Virus record (IMG/VR): IMGVR_UViG_3300005253_000011
Coordinates: 19,114 to 83,113 of that record
DNA length: 64,000 nt
DNA from: a virus
Direction: 5' to 3' (one strand)
Shown: in pieces, positions 16,793 to 24,522 of the stretch
Numbering within the stretch: position 1 is the stretch's first letter
How the letters are laid out: each line of letters opens with the position of its first letter
The notes under the pieces: model-generated
What the model was told of the DNA's origin: nothing
Database searches by the model: none
The model's input: the letters and a program-made list of their open reading frames with translations, nothing else
Translations under genes and position numbers: made by a program

Positions 16793-17205
16793 TCCTTTGA
16801 TGATTGATATGTTGAAAGGCATTTGGACATGGGTTCGATTCCCATACACTCCACTAGAAAAGTCCAACCGGTAGCCAGAAAGAGTATATTCTGCTGGTGT
16901 CTATTCGGCTCTGGCCTTGGGGGATGATTCACTGCCACGGTATCCTGTTGAGGAACAGGTAATCCCACGGATAAGGTGAATATTCCTCCCCCCTTGCAAA
17001 AGGGTAAGTTACAATTTTGTAAGATACGGGGTGTACCGGCTTTTGACAGTGCTAGAGTAGGATATCAGGAGAAGACTAGCTAATTAACAGGCGAAAATGT
17101 TAAATTAATTCCTCATGGCAACTTCAAGGAAGCAGCCTAGCTAGGAGCCCGGGTCCCATGACCTCCAGGATAAGATCGGGAAGGGTGGGTCCCCCGGGTA
17201 AACTT
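16793..17205 (+). ncRNA. ssrA: Circularly permuted (two-piece) tmRNA
   Basis: The tRNA-like domain is in inverted order. The 3' half comes first: T arm ATGGG-TTCGATT-CCCAT at 16829-16845, acceptor strand ACACTCC at 16846-16852 and discriminator A at 16853. The 5' half follows at 17028: acceptor strand GGGGTGT (17028-17034) pairs fully with ACACTCC (one G-U). It continues with ACCGGCTTTTGACAG, very like the 5' end of Bacteroidota tmRNA. Helix 2 is supported by AGTGC (17048) with GCATT (16819), and ATATCA (17062) with TGATAT (16805). The tag frame at 17090-17140 reads GENVKLIPHGNFKEAA then TAG. The 172 bases between the halves fold into a GGGGG/CCCCC hairpin and would be removed. The role is rescue of stalled ribosomes. 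No CCA is encoded, as is common for tRNAs here. Confidence 0.85.
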
Positions 17206-17217
17206 AAAACGTGATAA

Positions 17218-17934
17218 ATGAAGAAACAACTTTTGCAATTACAAGGTCGGTCCAGAACCATTACATCCTATTTGGATAATCTGAACATCAACGCAGACGT
17301 AGTAGAACAGTACAACAAGCTTGGAAATCAAGGTCTTGTCCATTGGAAAGAGTGGAGAGACATTATGCAGGATGAAGAGAAGTACAAAGCTCTGTCTCCC
17401 ATCGAGCAACAAACACTGCATGAGAATTCCAGGTCCTACACTCAAATGCTTACTGAGCTTGATAATGAGGTTAAATATCTTACTAATACCAAGCATTCCC
17501 TGGCCCTGGCCGATTGCCTCAATCACATCCTTTCAGCTAATCAGCTGTTAGACAAACTTGTAGATATTTATGGTGGTCGTGATGGAGCCTTCAGTTTCAC
17601 TAAACTCAAGCACGTCAGACAAAAAGGCTGGGACAAGACTGGATATAAAGACAAAGTATTCAATCTGGCCACAGAGCTGGATCTGTTGACTGAAGATTTC
17701 GGTAATCTTCTGAATACTGAGGAAAAAATGAATTTTGTCCAAACTACAGTAGACGCATTAATGAATTACATTTATGTATCCTTTGTACAATCGCTAGCAT
17801 GGCTTAACAGTGAATATGATCGTATAGAGCAGCAAGGGATGCCGGAAGCAGGAGAATTTAAGCTCCCTGAGATCCAGGTACCTAAAGTACCAGAGGATGG
17901 CGAAAGTGATCAGTCAGAAAAACCTAAGGAGTAA
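17218..17934 (+). CDS. Hypothetical protein with coiled coils
   Basis: 238 aa, soluble, mostly helical (for example HENSRSYTQMLTELDNEVKYL and VFNLATELDLLTEDFGNLL), with a Pro/Glu-rich C-terminal tail from about residue 210. No known domain. It begins 13 bases after the end of the tmRNA structures and may share their transcript. Function not recognised. Confidence 0.7.
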   Translation: MKKQLLQLQGRSRTITSYLDNLNINADVVEQYNKLGNQGLVHWKEWRDIMQDEEKYKALSPIEQQTLHENSRSYTQMLTELDNEVKYLTNTKHSLALADCLNHILSANQLLDKLVDIYGGRDGAFSFTKLKHVRQKGWDKTGYKDKVFNLATELDLLTEDFGNLLNTEEKMNFVQTTVDALMNYIYVSFVQSLAWLNSEYDRIEQQGMPEAGEFKLPEIQVPKVPEDGESDQSEKPKE

Positions 17935-17962
17935 TTCTCCTGCTTTTTAAAACTATAAAATT

Positions 17963-18187
17963 ATGACAAGTAAAAATCGCATCACGGTTCATCTGTTTCA
18001 CACTACAGATAGAGGAGCCATAATAAGGACAGTTAAAAACATCATTCTGTTTAACACGCCATATCAGGAGATTCCCAGTACAATTGATAAAATCGTCATG
18101 GAATTCTACAGTACATATGACTTCCACGAGATCAAAACCATCACATCAATTAAGGATGAGATCTACGTAAACGGGGGTTTGATATGA
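17963..18187 (+). CDS. Small hypothetical protein
   Basis: 74 aa, beta/alpha pattern (NRITVHLFHTTDRGAIIRTV, then IDKIVMEFYSTYDFHEIK). ATG preceded by an A-rich leader typical of Bacteroidota starts. Its stop overlaps the next ATG (ATGA), indicating coupling. No known family recognised. Confidence 0.65.
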   Translation: MTSKNRITVHLFHTTDRGAIIRTVKNIILFNTPYQEIPSTIDKIVMEFYSTYDFHEIKTITSIKDEIYVNGGLI

Positions 18188-18417
18188 GACCAGAAAACTT
18201 TCATTGGTTTCCCATGGATAGTTCCAGGAGTATCGTCGCATACAGAGCAGCAGATTGGCAGATGATGATTATACCATCTCTACAAGTCGAGACCGATCAT
18301 GGAGAAGAGGTTGAATTGTTTCATGTGATCATTGATAGGGCCGGGGAGAACGGAGTTCTTATTAACAGGCTGATGACCTGGTGCCAGATCATTGAAGCTT
18401 TCAAGATTGAAGTCTAA
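18184..18417 (+). CDS. Small hypothetical protein
   Basis: 77 aa, coupled by ATGA overlap to the preceding gene. Tryptophan-rich N-terminus (NFHWFPMDSSRS, ADWQMM) and a beta-rich middle (VELFHVIIDRAGENGVLI). No membrane segment or catalytic motif. Function unknown. Confidence 0.65.
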   Translation: MRPENFHWFPMDSSRSIVAYRAADWQMMIIPSLQVETDHGEEVELFHVIIDRAGENGVLINRLMTWCQIIEAFKIEV

Positions 18418-18547
18418 ATGCTCCGGCTGTCATATAATATACGATAATCTTAAATTGAATAGATGCCGGGGAACCTGGTACATAGAGAACCGGTATAAAG
18501 CATACATCTGCCAATGTGGTAGTAAATCATTTACTGAAATTAAATAA
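18407..18547 (+). CDS. Small zinc-ribbon protein with TTG start
   Basis: 46 aa if started at TTG 18407, the only plausible in-frame start. It overlaps the preceding gene by 11 bases. The sequence has CSGCH near the N-terminus and CQCGS near the C-terminus, a classic four-cysteine zinc ribbon, between basic segments (NRCRGTWYIENRYKAY). It fills a gap otherwise free of genes. The start codon choice is uncertain. Confidence 0.5.
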   Translation: MKSKCSGCHIIYDNLKLNRCRGTWYIENRYKAYICQCGSKSFTEIK

Positions 18548-18557
18548 TTTAAACAAC

Positions 18558-19040
18558 ATGAGAAAAATCGCATTAATCTTAGGAATGTTCATCGCTCTTA
18601 CTTTCATGAGCATGAATTCAGTACAGGCTGAAACCAGTACCTGGACCGTTAATCATTATTGCATGCATGATTCGAATGATGTATCCATAGAGGAACATCC
18701 TGACATAGAGCCTTTTGTGCTGACTATGGTGGCGAAGGCCAATAAGGGTGATTATGGAACGATCTCCATGGATAATGAGGAGAAAACCACATACAACCTT
18801 GTAGAGTTTTCTGCGGGTCGTAAAGGCAATAATTACAAAACTTTTTATTTTAGGGCGATAGACAATGACTCTATTGAATGCCTTATAAATGTTATCTTAT
18901 ATACTGATGGCAGTAATTATGCTTTCAGTCTCAGTGTAACATACCCCGACAAAATATTATATTGGACTGGGGTATTGATCGCATTTGAAGAAGCTGAACG
19001 AAAAATACTAACTTATTGGCAACAACATCAAAGTTTATAA
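18558..19040 (+). CDS. Secreted hypothetical protein with signal peptide
   Basis: 160 aa from ATG 18558. Residues 1-24 (MRKIALILGMFIALTFMSMN, then SVQA) form a Sec signal peptide with an AxA-like site before ETSTW. The mature part is beta-rich, ending in a helix (FEEAERKILTYW). A similar layout recurs at 20570, so these may be periplasmic or surface proteins made during infection. Role not known. Confidence 0.68.
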   Translation: MRKIALILGMFIALTFMSMNSVQAETSTWTVNHYCMHDSNDVSIEEHPDIEPFVLTMVAKANKGDYGTISMDNEEKTTYNLVEFSAGRKGNNYKTFYFRAIDNDSIECLINVILYTDGSNYAFSLSVTYPDKILYWTGVLIAFEEAERKILTYWQQHQSL

Positions 19041-19052
19041 AATCATTTTAAA

Positions 19053-20108
19053 ATGGAAACTAAGAAATTAAAAGACCTCTCATTTGAGGCACTTTGCGCT
19101 ATTATTGCCAAAGTTATTCATAGCGCCAACAGGGCCTATGTCGATGCAATTGGTGGTCGTGCAGTTAATCTTTCCTGGGAAGAGGTCAGGGAAGAAATGC
19201 GCAGTGGTCTGATCAAGGCTGTTGCAAGTACGATTGTAAACCCTCTAACCCCATCAATCTCTCATGAGAAATGGTGTTTAGCCCGGGAGGCAAAAGGATG
19301 GACGAAGGATCTCAAGTATGATTACCATCGCAAGACCCATCCAAATCTGATTCCTTTTGATCAATTGCCCCCTGAGGAGCAATTCAAAGATCATTTATAT
19401 ATGGGTATCGCCAGCATTTTCTGCGGTGGATGGGACATTTTGGATATGCCGGAAGTTCAGGCAGCCAGGAGAATCCTTGCAGAGAAGTTTGCAGCGGAGT
19501 CAGAAGAGGCAAAAATTGCGGTTGAGGATGATGTTATGGATTCAGTAGATCCCGCGACAACTGAAGCTCTCCAAGCGAAGCTGGATGAAGCCAAAGAGAA
19601 GCTTGCTGCAGCAGAGGCTGAGGCTAAGGATGTACGTAAGGATGAAGAGCCGGGTCCAGACTATGTTATCAACGGAGTTGAGAAGAAGTATCAACCGGTT
19701 ATGGATAATGATCAGAGTGAGGGAAGATCCACGGATGAACTCATGGATGGTCCTAAACCAAATCTACCCGCCGATGAGGGCGGTATTGAAACACCATTAC
19801 CGGACGTGAAGCAGGATGAAGAACTGGGACCTGAAGGAGTGAAGCTTAATGCTGTGGTTATTGATCAAGCGGACATTAAGGTACCAGAAACGCCGCTTCC
19901 ATCAGCTAACGAGATCCTGGATCATAAGCCAAAAGAGTTTACTGCCATGGGTGCAGCAAAGGCTATACTTGGAACTTCGCCAGAAGGTATTAAGGACGAT
20001 GGTGGACCAGGTGAAATCAAAGACTTTGAGAATGCTAAAGCTGCACCACTGCCCGGGACTAAAGGAGACAGTACAAAGCCGAAGAAAAAGGCCACTGCCA
20101 AGAAATAG
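19053..20108 (+). CDS. RyR-domain protein with acidic low-complexity tail
   Basis: 351 aa. Residues 71-125 (HEKWCLAREAKGW, KTHPNLIPFDQLP, FKDH) match the RyR-like domain found in many phage proteins and ryanodine receptors. A helical segment precedes it. From about 150 to the end the protein is rich in Glu, Asp, Pro and Lys, with a repeated KQDEELGPEG / KDEEPGPDY motif, and ends in a basic KPKKKATAKK tail. RyR domains are thought to bind small ligands such as nucleotide derivatives; its role here is unknown. Confidence 0.72.
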   Translation: METKKLKDLSFEALCAIIAKVIHSANRAYVDAIGGRAVNLSWEEVREEMRSGLIKAVASTIVNPLTPSISHEKWCLAREAKGWTKDLKYDYHRKTHPNLIPFDQLPPEEQFKDHLYMGIASIFCGGWDILDMPEVQAARRILAEKFAAESEEAKIAVEDDVMDSVDPATTEALQAKLDEAKEKLAAAEAEAKDVRKDEEPGPDYVINGVEKKYQPVMDNDQSEGRSTDELMDGPKPNLPADEGGIETPLPDVKQDEELGPEGVKLNAVVIDQADIKVPETPLPSANEILDHKPKEFTAMGAAKAILGTSPEGIKDDGGPGEIKDFENAKAAPLPGTKGDSTKPKKKATAKK

Positions 20109-20153
20109 AACGATGGGAGGGGCATAGTAGTCCCTCCATCACTATTCAATTAT

Positions 20154-20348
20154 ATGGAATATACAACAACAAAAGAACGCTTACAGCGCATGGCTTTAGG
20201 TCATACAAGTGAAGGATCTGATTTAAGACGACCTGATGGAGGCTTATCATTTCTGGTTATCAACCACTATTCACTGGATGGCACAAAGCATAGAGATCTT
20301 CGTTTCGTTGTCTCTACGCACCCCAAACAACTACCGCTTTATGAATGA
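20154..20348 (+). CDS. Small hypothetical protein
   Basis: 64 aa. Central beta pattern GLSFLVINHYSLDGTKHRDLRFVVSTHP. It overlaps the next small gene by 8 bases in another frame. No domain recognised; coding sequence supported by tight packing. Confidence 0.5.
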   Translation: MEYTTTKERLQRMALGHTSEGSDLRRPDGGLSFLVINHYSLDGTKHRDLRFVVSTHPKQLPLYE

Positions 20349-20493
20349 CGACATGTCCTCTTGCCAAGGTAATGGATGCGACGCCGCATCGAAATGTGCA
20401 CGATATGCGCCAGAGATAACATATATCTTTCAAGATTATTTCAAATCTACTCCAGGTAAGGATGAAACCTGTAAATCTTTTACCGCTATTTAG
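20341..20493 (+). CDS. Small cysteine-rich protein
   Basis: 50 aa from ATG 20341. Four cysteines (SSCQGNGCDAASKCARYAP and later ETCKSF) suggest metal binding. It starts 8 bases before the preceding stop. A longer frame upstream is possible but overlaps the 64-aa gene fully. Function unknown. Confidence 0.48.
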   Translation: MNDDMSSCQGNGCDAASKCARYAPEITYIFQDYFKSTPGKDETCKSFTAI

Positions 20494-20507
20494 AGTCATT
20501 CTACTAG

Positions 20508-20535
20508 TTTGTCTCAATATAAACACTTATCTTTG
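20508..20535 (+). promoter_or_regulatory. Possible promoter with short spacer
   Basis: TATCTTTG at 20528-20535 is a perfect -7 box, 35 bases before the next gene. The nearest TTTG (20508-20511) gives a spacer of only 16, shorter than the 20 seen elsewhere, so strength is uncertain. Confidence 0.5.
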
Positions 20536-20569
20536 TAAAAACATAATCTCTCAATAATAAAACAACACA

Positions 20570-21055
20570 ATGAAACGCAAATGGATTTTACAACTCGTAA
20601 CGATAATGATGATCATGGCCTTGTTCGTCATCACCGTTAACACCTGCTCCGCCGAAAAGGACTACTATTCTGTAGTTGGCGTGGGATTGTCCGTTAATGA
20701 CGTTCCAATACTCTTTGACGTAAGCACACCGACTGTGGTTACCATGGATGATGAGAACGACGTCGTAACAATTATTGCTTCCCCGAGTAGGGTGTACCTG
20801 TACCTCATAACTGACATAATAGGTAAAGACAGCGACTCTGCTTTTCTAGGCGCGACGTTTGCAGCCGTTGATCCCAATCATAACAAGTATATCATTAATA
20901 TGCGAATGTACGTTGATAAGACCATACAATTAACCATAATGGATGATAAAGGCCAAAATGGTTTCGTATTACTCCTGGATGAACCAGAAGAACATAGAGG
21001 TATCCAGACTCGGAATGACCTCATTCGCCGGCGTATTATAGCCGGATTAAAATAA
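20570..21055 (+). CDS. Secreted hypothetical protein with signal peptide
   Basis: 161 aa. Residues 1-29 form a Sec signal (KRKWILQLVTIMMIMALFVI then TCSAE). The mature part is beta-rich (VVTMDDENDVVTIIASPSRVYLYLI), followed by a basic C-terminal helix (LIRRRIIAGLK). Resembles the protein at 18558 in size and layout. Probably periplasmic; role unknown. Confidence 0.68.
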   Translation: MKRKWILQLVTIMMIMALFVITVNTCSAEKDYYSVVGVGLSVNDVPILFDVSTPTVVTMDDENDVVTIIASPSRVYLYLITDIIGKDSDSAFLGATFAAVDPNHNKYIINMRMYVDKTIQLTIMDDKGQNGFVLLLDEPEEHRGIQTRNDLIRRRIIAGLK

Positions 21056-21059
21056 AATC

Positions 21060-21248
21060 ATGAAAAGAAGATTTGTAATTTACAAGAACACAGTACTTGA
21101 AGTAATACACTCACCATATGCTGCAGCATGCCAAGCTTGTTTTTTCCATAACAGGTGCGCGTTATCTGAGCCGATGGAAGAAAGAGTTGGTCATGCGTGT
21201 ACGGATGATGATACTCATTATGTTAAAGTCGGAAAACTTTTAAAATAA
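21060..21248 (+). CDS. Small cysteine-containing protein
   Basis: 62 aa with AACQACFFHNRCALSEP, a CxxC...C cluster, and a second Cys near the C-terminus, suggesting a zinc or disulfide knuckle. It begins four bases after the preceding stop and ends at the next start (TAATG). Function unknown. Confidence 0.6.
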   Translation: MKRRFVIYKNTVLEVIHSPYAAACQACFFHNRCALSEPMEERVGHACTDDDTHYVKVGKLLK

Positions 21249-22213
21249 TGCCTACATACTCAACATTTAACCCCGCAGCCACGGATACTCATGTCATTAT
21301 CGATGAGTATGGTATGGCTGTGATTAAAGGAGATTCTGAATCTCGAAGGGATTCCCCATGGAGAACTGCCGCAGGATACAAAGCCTGGGGTGATCATGCT
21401 CTTTATACAGCAGCCATACATGGACTTCATTTTAATAATCAAGGCTGTATACGATTCCGCGATGGGAAGTATGAATATCGCCGGCATCCAGCGCATGCTT
21501 GGGGTAGTGATATGTCCAGGGATCATGTAGCCGCATTACTCCTCCTGGTTCATTTTGGAGTTGAAGGTGTCCGCTTTGGATCTATGTATTTACTCAGAAA
21601 TATGATCAAGTTCACAAAATGGAAGATCGGTCCCAATGCCTCATTCACTATCGATATGTGGTGCTGGATGAAGGGTATCCTCAACAAACGTTGGAGAACT
21701 CTGTTCTATATGATCACTATTCCGTATATATCTGTGGTCGCACGGTGGAATGCCATACTACTCAAGAAGGGTAATTTCACTGTTCCGGATCTCCAGCAGC
21801 ATGATTTTGTATACAGGAGAATCAATCACGACGTCACAGAGGAGCAGGACAAACTCAGGAAGCGGATGTTTCCATACTACGCCCTTACGGGGATGGCATG
21901 GATGAATCATATCAACCCTGATAGCCCAGGCAAGCGCTGGCTGTCTAAAATCATCCGGGGGATGTGTGGTGCCCATAACTACCTTGTGCGTCTCCTGACG
22001 GACGATATGACCGTTACAAAGGGTCAGGTCATCATGTGGGTAGAAATGACTGGAGCGCCCTTCTCAGTGCTCATGAATGAAGCCACAAGCAGAGATATCA
22101 GGTTCCTGACTCTGGAGGAGGGGGAACATAACAGACTTTATGGAGATTTATTAATAACCATCTGGAACGAAAAACATCCAGAAGATCAGATTAGAGAAAG
22201 GAAAATATTATGA
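21248..22213 (+). CDS. Large hypothetical protein
   Basis: 321 aa, rich in Trp, His and Arg (PWRTAAGYKAWGDHALYTAAIHG, RRHPAHAWGSDMSRDH). A helical, partly hydrophobic middle (HVAALLLLVHFGVEG; FYMITIPYISVVARW) could be buried helices or weak membrane segments. No motif identified. Joined to both neighbours by overlaps. It may be an enzyme, but no evidence identifies one. Confidence 0.6.
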   Translation: MPTYSTFNPAATDTHVIIDEYGMAVIKGDSESRRDSPWRTAAGYKAWGDHALYTAAIHGLHFNNQGCIRFRDGKYEYRRHPAHAWGSDMSRDHVAALLLLVHFGVEGVRFGSMYLLRNMIKFTKWKIGPNASFTIDMWCWMKGILNKRWRTLFYMITIPYISVVARWNAILLKKGNFTVPDLQQHDFVYRRINHDVTEEQDKLRKRMFPYYALTGMAWMNHINPDSPGKRWLSKIIRGMCGAHNYLVRLLTDDMTVTKGQVIMWVEMTGAPFSVLMNEATSRDIRFLTLEEGEHNRLYGDLLITIWNEKHPEDQIRERKIL

Positions 22214-22389
22214 GTGACAAGATTTGTATGACTAGAAAAGAGGCTGATTACGTGTGGAATTGTCTACCGGACTGGATTAAGGAAGTCCCTGGACCTGATA
22301 TTCCTTTAGATCCAACGTTTTTTGGTACCTTATCAAGAGAAACTGACCTGATAGTTCATAACAATATGAAAAAAATACTTCAAAAATGA
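22210..22389 (+). CDS. Small hypothetical protein
   Basis: 59 aa, begins MSDKICMTRKEADYVWNCLPDW and ends with NNMKKILQK. The ATGA overlap with the upstream gene and a 4-base overlap with the downstream one indicate a real coupled gene. No family recognised. Confidence 0.55.
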   Translation: MSDKICMTRKEADYVWNCLPDWIKEVPGPDIPLDPTFFGTLSRETDLIVHNNMKKILQK

Positions 22390-22610
22390 TGGGAACCGAA
22401 AACGTCCCGCTTAAGGAGGACACCAAATTAATGGCAGCCTGGAGGAGACTTACCTTTCTACCGGCTATAGTAGCCCTGTTTGTAATGGGTGCCATAGGAG
22501 TGATAGTAGTAATTGTAACATGGATTCCGTTTGGGGCAGAGTCCATAAGAGGTTGGTGGAGAGACATCATTCTTGATCCTATCATCAATTTTATAGCGGA
22601 GGTGAAATGA
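22386..22610 (+). CDS. Small single-span membrane protein
   Basis: 74 aa with one long hydrophobic segment (about residues 25-47, FLPAIVALFVMGAIGVIVVI) preceded by a basic WRRL, suggesting a transmembrane helix. C-terminal amphipathic stretch. Could be a holin-like or inner-membrane accessory protein; there is no direct evidence. Confidence 0.55.
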   Translation: MMGTENVPLKEDTKLMAAWRRLTFLPAIVALFVMGAIGVIVVIVTWIPFGAESIRGWWRDIILDPIINFIAEVK

Positions 22611-23071
22611 AGAAATACGTAATAGTTGATATTGACGGCACTATAGCTCACAATCCTATTCGCCAGGCTAAGATCCTCCAGAAGCTGGAGATTACTCCTA
22701 TTGAGGAAATGCCATGGGCAGAGTTATTTGAGGATTGTTTGATGGATACGCCCATTTGGCCGGTCATTGATTTAATGCTTGCAATAGCTGATAAGTACCA
22801 TGTTGTATTCTGCACCAGCCGGGATATTGATTTTAGAGATAAAACCCGGATTTGGATTGATACGTATACCGGTTTAATTTGTGCTCCCCTGCTTATGCGG
22901 AAGTCTATAAATGATTATCGATCAGATAGCATCATTAAACCGGAGCTATTGGTGAGAGCCGGGATCACCATTAATAATACAGCCTTCATCCTGGAGGATA
23001 AGAACTCCATGGTTGCTACCTGGAGAGAACTTGGATTTACTGTTTTACAACCTATCAATAACGAATATTAA
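22607..23071 (+). CDS. HAD-superfamily phosphatase
   Basis: 154 aa. DIDGTIAHNP at residues 8-17 is motif I (nucleophile D8 and D10); FCTSRDID (about 69) is motif II with Ser or Thr; the Lys region and LEDKNS (about 128) fit motif III/IV. Similar to the phosphatase domain of T4 polynucleotide kinase and other small phage HAD enzymes, so a 3'-phosphatase or nucleotidase role is plausible. Overlaps the upstream gene by 4 bases. Confidence 0.8.
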   Translation: MKKYVIVDIDGTIAHNPIRQAKILQKLEITPIEEMPWAELFEDCLMDTPIWPVIDLMLAIADKYHVVFCTSRDIDFRDKTRIWIDTYTGLICAPLLMRKSINDYRSDSIIKPELLVRAGITINNTAFILEDKNSMVATWRELGFTVLQPINNEY

Positions 23072-23085
23072 AAAACACAACACAA

Positions 23086-23508
23086 ATGGAATTAATTAAA
23101 TTATTTTTATGGTCACTATGGGTGACCACTGTTATCGCCGGTATTGGCGTAATCGCTGATCTCTGGTTAATTAACTTTAAGTTCAAACCCTGGCTCAAGC
23201 CTAAATGGTTATGGAACCTGGTTGAGCTTGTGGCTATATTTGGCCTGATTAACTGTAGGGGGTGGTCTCCACTTCCCTGGTGGCATATGGCCCCATTATA
23301 TGCTTCTATGGTTTTTGTCTGGTGGGCGGTGCATGATTGCTGGCTGGGATGGGGACTTAATGAGGGTCCTTTCTTTTTAGGTCAGAGCAAATGGGACCGG
23401 TTCTTTTTCCGGATCTTCAACCAATTCGGGTTGCCGGCTGGGCTTAACTTCCTTATTGTTAAACTATTCTGGGGCTTCTTAGCAGCCGCCGCATTCTTTT
23501 CATTATGA
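23086..23508 (+). CDS. Multi-span membrane protein
   Basis: 140 aa, strongly hydrophobic and Trp-rich (FLWSLWVTTVIAGIGVIADL; WHMAPLYASMVFVWWAVHDCW; LIVKLFWGFLAAAAFF), with three to four likely transmembrane helices. No charged catalytic cluster. The lipoprotein gene follows with a 4-base overlap, so the two may act at the envelope together. Superinfection exclusion is one possibility, not shown. Confidence 0.62.
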   Translation: MELIKLFLWSLWVTTVIAGIGVIADLWLINFKFKPWLKPKWLWNLVELVAIFGLINCRGWSPLPWWHMAPLYASMVFVWWAVHDCWLGWGLNEGPFFLGQSKWDRFFFRIFNQFGLPAGLNFLIVKLFWGFLAAAAFFSL

Positions 23509-23990
23509 AAAAATTAAGTAGAAAACTATTAACGTTCGTATTATTGGCAACTTTATTAAGTTGTAAGTGTTACCTACAACAGCTTCCAACACAGTTGGTA
23601 TATGTTGATTCTAATTGCATCGCAATGATTCCGGATTATTTACCTGCAGTTACGGTATTGGGTAATTGTGATGATGATGTAGTTACTCAAACACCCCCAG
23701 CCGGCACAATCATGGATGAACCTTATGGGACTGTAACGATCAAAGCGATAGATGAATTCCAGAATGCTGATTCTATTGTATTTGATATAATCAGAGTGGA
23801 TAATATTGCGCCCGTACTAACTATGGACACCACTTTGATAAATGCCTATGTTCCACCGGTGAGTGTTGATTCTATGATCCTGGTAACCATAACCGGTCCA
23901 GGAGATGCGGGTACCTTCGGTGCTCTTACAAAACCCGGGAAACACGTTGTTATAATGGATGATCGACAATTTAATAAATATATGCAATGA
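23505..23990 (+). CDS. Lipoprotein with HYR-like beta domain
   Basis: 161 aa. Residues 1-21 end in LATLLSCKC, a lipobox with Cys about residue 20, predicting a lipid-anchored protein. The mature part (about 45-105) has LGNCDDDVVTQTPPAGTIM and VTIKAIDEFQNADS, the pattern of HYR-type Ig-like domains common in Bacteroidota surface proteins. It may alter the host cell surface during infection. Coupled to neighbouring genes by overlaps. Confidence 0.65.
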   Translation: MKKLSRKLLTFVLLATLLSCKCYLQQLPTQLVYVDSNCIAMIPDYLPAVTVLGNCDDDVVTQTPPAGTIMDEPYGTVTIKAIDEFQNADSIVFDIIRVDNIAPVLTMDTTLINAYVPPVSVDSMILVTITGPGDAGTFGALTKPGKHVVIMDDRQFNKYMQ

Positions 23991-24148
23991 GTAAACACAC
24001 GAGAACTTACACAGTACAGGACCTGAACAGGGCCCTGATCAAGCAAGGGATGTTACCACCATCCGCACAAATTGATCGTATTGACGTACATGAAGATAGG
24101 TGTATTGTTGATATTTTGTTTGACGCAGATGATTGTGTTAAGAAATAA
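23987..24148 (+). CDS. Small hypothetical protein
   Basis: 53 aa, starting in an ATGA overlap with the lipoprotein stop. YTVQDLNRALIKQGMLPPSA and DRIDVHEDRCIVDILFDADD suggest a compact alpha/beta protein. No known domain. Confidence 0.5.
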   Translation: MSKHTRTYTVQDLNRALIKQGMLPPSAQIDRIDVHEDRCIVDILFDADDCVKK

Positions 24149-24161
24149 ATGACTATCTTTG
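24132..24161 (+). promoter_or_regulatory. Possible promoter before 24202
   Basis: TATCTTTG at 24154-24161 with ATTG at 24132-24135 and an 18-base spacer, shorter than the 20 bases of the better promoters here. The next ATG is 41 bases downstream. Confidence 0.5.
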
Positions 24162-24201
24162 TATTTGGAATTGTTAAACCTTTTTATAAATCTAGTGTAC
24201 T

Positions 24202-24441
24202 ATGAGATTATCGAATTTTAGTTTTAAGAAGAATCCTATTTCGACTATTTTTGGCCTGTTGGTCATTGTAGCCGGATTACTTCCTTTTGTGCTTCCTGGC
24301 AGGATTAGCCTGAGTGAAGCTGTAGAGGTAGGAGAAGGGTTAAAGGCGGTTGAAGTGCTTATCGTTCAATTCGTCGCAGAGGCCGCTGGTCTTGTTTCCT
24401 TGTTCGGCAAGGACTTGGCTGGTATCCCGGACGCAGAATAA
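24202..24441 (+). CDS. Small membrane protein (holin-like)
   Basis: 79 aa. One hydrophobic segment at about residues 14-33 (STIFGLLVIVAGLLPFVLPG) and a C-terminal amphipathic helix. The size and topology fit a small holin or other phage membrane factor, but no family is recognised. It has its own likely promoter and terminator, so it is a single-gene unit. Confidence 0.55.
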   Translation: MRLSNFSFKKNPISTIFGLLVIVAGLLPFVLPGRISLSEAVEVGEGLKAVEVLIVQFVAEAAGLVSLFGKDLAGIPDAE

Positions 24442-24467
24442 TTGAGAGTGTTTCATATGCTGTGTTT

Positions 24468-24500
24468 TCCCCTGGGGGCCTGTCTCCCGGGGGTTTTTTA
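24468..24500 (+). terminator. Rho-independent terminator
   Basis: CCCCTGGG pairs with CCCGGGGG (one G-U) around a 9-base loop and is followed by TTTTTT, directly after the 79-aa gene. Confidence 0.85.
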
Positions 24501-24522
24501 ACCTTACATTAAATCATTACTT

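Noticed and set aside
16238-17000. Group I intron hosting the HNH gene
   Set aside because: No P3-P7 core; the folded sequence downstream is explained by the permuted tmRNA and its spacer.
17117-17140. SRP (4.5S) RNA motif AAGGAAGCAGCC
   Set aside because: The match is within the tmRNA tag-coding segment, and the SRP flanking helix does not form.
20154-20348. 64-aa frame as an artefact
   Set aside because: Kept as a low-confidence gene because it fits the spacing and coupling of its neighbours.
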